Source: Dehalococcoidia bacterium
GTDB lineage: Bacteria > Chloroflexota > Dehalococcoidia > GIF9 > UBA5629
Assembly: GCA_028715025.1 (NCBI GenBank)
Contig: JAQTLG010000076.1
Location: 1 to 7,534, forward strand
Length of the DNA: 7,534 nt
Reading direction: 5' to 3'
A model generated the notes under the pieces. It did no database searches. It saw only the letters and a program-made list of their open reading frames with translations, and was not told the origin of the DNA. Both the position numbers and the translations under genes were made by a program. Below, in pieces: positions 5,714-7,534 of this stretch; positions within the stretch are counted from its first letter, which is position 1; each line of letters opens with the position of its first letter.

Positions 5714-5792
5714 TGCGGCAGATAAGTGTGAGAATGGAAACGGCCCGTGGCACAACGATCACGCAAGGGACAGCTGGTTGGCGACGGCTAGA

Positions 5793-7262
5793 TTAGATTC
5801 CAAACAGCGCAGAGGCGCTCTGTGCCAGCGCGATGAACGCACCGGGAAGCACGCCGATGACGACTACAGGGACGCAGCATAGTGCGATTGCCAGCCACTC
5901 GGGCCAGGATGACGTCACCTTATCCGTAGAGGCGGGCTCGCCCATCCACATCACTTTGACAACTTTGAAATAGTAGTAGGCGGAGATACAGCTATTGATC
6001 ACCGCGATTATGACCAGCCATAACAGGCCCTGATCGACGGCGCCACTGAATATGTAGATTTTAGCTATCAGGCCGGCGGTGGGCGGGAGTCCTGTGAGAG
6101 ACACCATGCAGATCGTAAGAGCAACGGCCAGCAGCGGGGCGCGTTTGCCCATGCCCGTATAATCATTGATTTCATCGCTGTTGATCTTATTAGAGATGGC
6201 GATGATGGCGATGAAAGCCCCCAGATTGGTCAATGTATAGCTCAGCAGGAAGAATAGCAGGCCGCTGCGCACGTTGCCGTCCAACTGTGATCCCATACCC
6301 ATCGCAGCCAGACCGACCATGAGGTAACCGGCCTGTGCTATGCTGGAATATCCCAGCATTCTCTTAATATTGGTCTGCAGAAGGGCCGTCACGTTGCCAA
6401 CCGTCATAGTAACGGCTGCCAGCACCGCAATAATCATGGCCCAATCGTTATGCAGCCAGTCAGGCATGCCGAAAGCAGTTAAAAGTATGCGGGCGATCAC
6501 GGCGAATCCCGCTGCTTTGCTGGCAACGGACAGGTAGGCGGTTATGGGGGTTGGAGCACCCTCGTATACATCCGGCACCCACATCTGGAAGGGCACGCTG
6601 GCTATCTTGAAGCAGAATCCCGCCACTACTAACACAAGTCCCACCAGCAGGGCCGGTGTGCCCGGCAGATTAGAGACAGGCATACCCTTGACGTAGTCGG
6701 CGATGCAGGTCAGGCAGGTATTGCCGGTCATACCGAAAACCAGCGCCATGCCGTAAAGCAGTATGGCAGAGGCAACCGACCCGAGGATGAGGTACTTCAA
6801 TCCGGCTTCGCTGGATTTCTTGTCCTTAAGGAAGCTTACAAGCACATAGAGAGAGATGCTGCTCAGCTCCAGCGCAACAAAGATGGTAATAAGGTTTATA
6901 GCCGACACGAGCAACATGAGGCCGACGGCAGACAGCATCAGCAAGGCGTAGAACTCGCCCTGGAATCTTTCAAACTTGGCGACGTATACATTCGATGCCA
7001 GTATCACCAGCGCCGTTGCCGCCAGTATGAGCAGCTTGAAAAAAAGGCCGAACTGATCAATAGCAATTGTACGGTAGAAGGCCTCCACGGCCTGTCCGTT
7101 CCACAGCATCAGCACAAAGAAAGCCGCTACCAGCGTCCCGACGACTGCGATGACAGCAAGCGCCCTTTTATTGGAGATAAAAAGGTCTGTTATGATGATA
7201 ATCAGGGCAAAGCACAGCAGGCTCAGCTCCGGCGCTATATATTTAATCTGATCCAATATCAT
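5793..7262 (-). CDS. nuoN: NADH-quinone oxidoreductase subunit N
   Basis: This 489-residue, very hydrophobic protein is an antiporter-like proton-pumping subunit of respiratory complex I in the cytoplasmic membrane, with about 14 membrane segments expected. Pump residues known from E. coli NuoN are all present: E132 (VALELSS), K156 (EAGLKYL), K219 (GFCFKIA), K249 (SVASKAAGF) and K401 (GLIAKIY). Other landmarks are VPFQMWVPDVYEGAPTP (223-239), LGYSSIAQAGYLM (303-315) and TGLPPTAG (390-397). The length matches full NuoN. The ATG at 7262 starts directly before the first membrane segment; the preceding sequence has only a weak Shine-Dalgarno. It follows nuoM after 30 bases, the usual order at the end of nuo operons. 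The window does not show whether the organism has the NADH-binding NuoEFG module, so the electron donor is unknown. Confidence 0.97.
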   Translation of the reverse strand: MILDQIKYIAPELSLLCFALIIIITDLFISNKRALAVIAVVGTLVAAFFVLMLWNGQAVEAFYRTIAIDQFGLFFKLLILAATALVILASNVYVAKFERFQGEFYALLMLSAVGLMLLVSAINLITIFVALELSSISLYVLVSFLKDKKSSEAGLKYLILGSVASAILLYGMALVFGMTGNTCLTCIADYVKGMPVSNLPGTPALLVGLVLVVAGFCFKIASVPFQMWVPDVYEGAPTPITAYLSVASKAAGFAVIARILLTAFGMPDWLHNDWAMIIAVLAAVTMTVGNVTALLQTNIKRMLGYSSIAQAGYLMVGLAAMGMGSQLDGNVRSGLLFFLLSYTLTNLGAFIAIIAISNKINSDEINDYTGMGKRAPLLAVALTICMVSLTGLPPTAGLIAKIYIFSGAVDQGLLWLVIIAVINSCISAYYYFKVVKVMWMGEPASTDKVTSSWPEWLAIALCCVPVVVIGVLPGAFIALAQSASALFGI

Positions 7263-7292
7263 CTGTCTAAACCGTCCGCAAGGCTACTATAT

Positions 7293-7534
7293 TTACATAC
7301 CTATCAACTTCGCAATAGGTGCTATTCCCATATTTATTACATTGGTCAGTACGGCGGGATAGATACCCACCGTCATGATGACTGCCACGAATGAGAATGT
7401 GCTTATCATCTCAACTGCATCAGCGTCGCCCACGCCGTTATATTTATCCAGCGGATAACCATAGAAGACCCGCTGTAGCATCCAGAGTATATAGCCGGAC
7501 GTGACTACGATGCCCAGCACCGCTATTAGCGTAA
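7293..7534 (-). CDS. nuoM: NADH-quinone oxidoreductase subunit M, C-terminal part
   Basis: Only the last 80 or so codons are in the window; the frame stays open through the right edge, so the GTG at 7520 is an internal valine codon, not a start. The visible part has the final membrane segments with SGYILWMLQRVFYG (near the start of the fragment), which corresponds to the AYMLWxxQRVxxG region close to the end of NuoM. A second hydrophobic stretch (SFVAVIMTVGIYPAVLTNVI) completes the subunit. NuoM is another antiporter-like proton-pumping subunit of complex I. The stop lies 30 bases before the nuoN start, consistent with one transcript. Confidence 0.9.
   Translation of the reverse strand, partial: TLIAVLGIVVTSGYILWMLQRVFYGYPLDKYNGVGDADAVEMISTFSFVAVIMTVGIYPAVLTNVINMGIAPIAKLIGM

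Larger units (their letters stand above)
5680..5792. other. Intergenic gap between nuoN and nadK
   Basis: These 113 bases separate the end of nuoN from nadK, both on the minus strand. Apart from the palindrome and the weak -10-like element I see nothing firm. The only other inverted repeat is a weak one around 5744-5769 (CCCGTG against CACGCAAGGG), with a long loop and no T-run, so I do not call a terminator for the nuo operon. Read-through from nuoN into nadK is possible. Confidence 0.5.

Noticed and set aside
5744..5769. Possible hairpin after nuoN as a terminator
   Set aside because: The stem is short and interrupted, the loop is long and there is no following T-run.
1..7534. A novel defence, mobile or biosynthetic system
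   Set aside because: Every gene belongs to a known core-metabolism family, nearly all the sequence is accounted for, and there are no repeats, integrases, transposases or unknown proteins to anchor such a claim.

Overview
The window is ordinary chromosomal housekeeping DNA, most likely from an anaerobic or microaerophilic bacterium. Gene content and my memory of similar gene orders suggest a Dehalococcoidia-like member of Chloroflexota, but this is an inference; no rRNA or lineage marker is present. Coding density is very high and no stretch over about 115 bases lacks a gene. I found no tRNA, rRNA, CRISPR array, insertion sequence, phage gene or toxin-antitoxin pair.

The left half (1-3843, + strand) is a carbon-metabolism operon. 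It holds the C-terminal part of an aconitase/isopropylmalate-dehydratase-family large subunit and its small subunit, joined by a one-base TAATG overlap. Next comes an isocitrate dehydrogenase whose cofactor-site residues look NADP-type, then the alpha and beta subunits of an iron-sulfur class I fumarase. Together these would cover citrate (or a homologue) to isocitrate to 2-oxoglutarate, and fumarate to/from malate. No malate dehydrogenase or citrate synthase lies inside the window.

The middle (3840-5679, - strand) is a three-gene, stop/start-overlapped unit transcribed toward the first operon: NAD kinase, an N-acetylglutamate-synthase-like GNAT acetyltransferase, and a Nudix hydrolase of the ADP-ribose pyrophosphatase type. 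The Nudix gene and the fumarase beta gene converge and overlap by four bases. A two-part inverted repeat lies just inside the Nudix end.

The right part (5793-7534, - strand) is the distal end of a complex I operon: complete nuoN preceded by the C-terminal end of nuoM. A 113-base gap separates nuoN from nadK and carries a small palindrome and a weak promoter-like element.

Functionally the window links NADP supply (NAD kinase), a probably NADP-dependent isocitrate dehydrogenase, NAD-derivative clean-up (Nudix) and respiratory NADH-dehydrogenase-type membrane subunits. I did not find a convincing novel system. The points most worth a second look are the substrate of the aconitase-like enzyme, the cofactor of the isocitrate dehydrogenase, the overlapping convergent gene ends and the nadK upstream palindrome.
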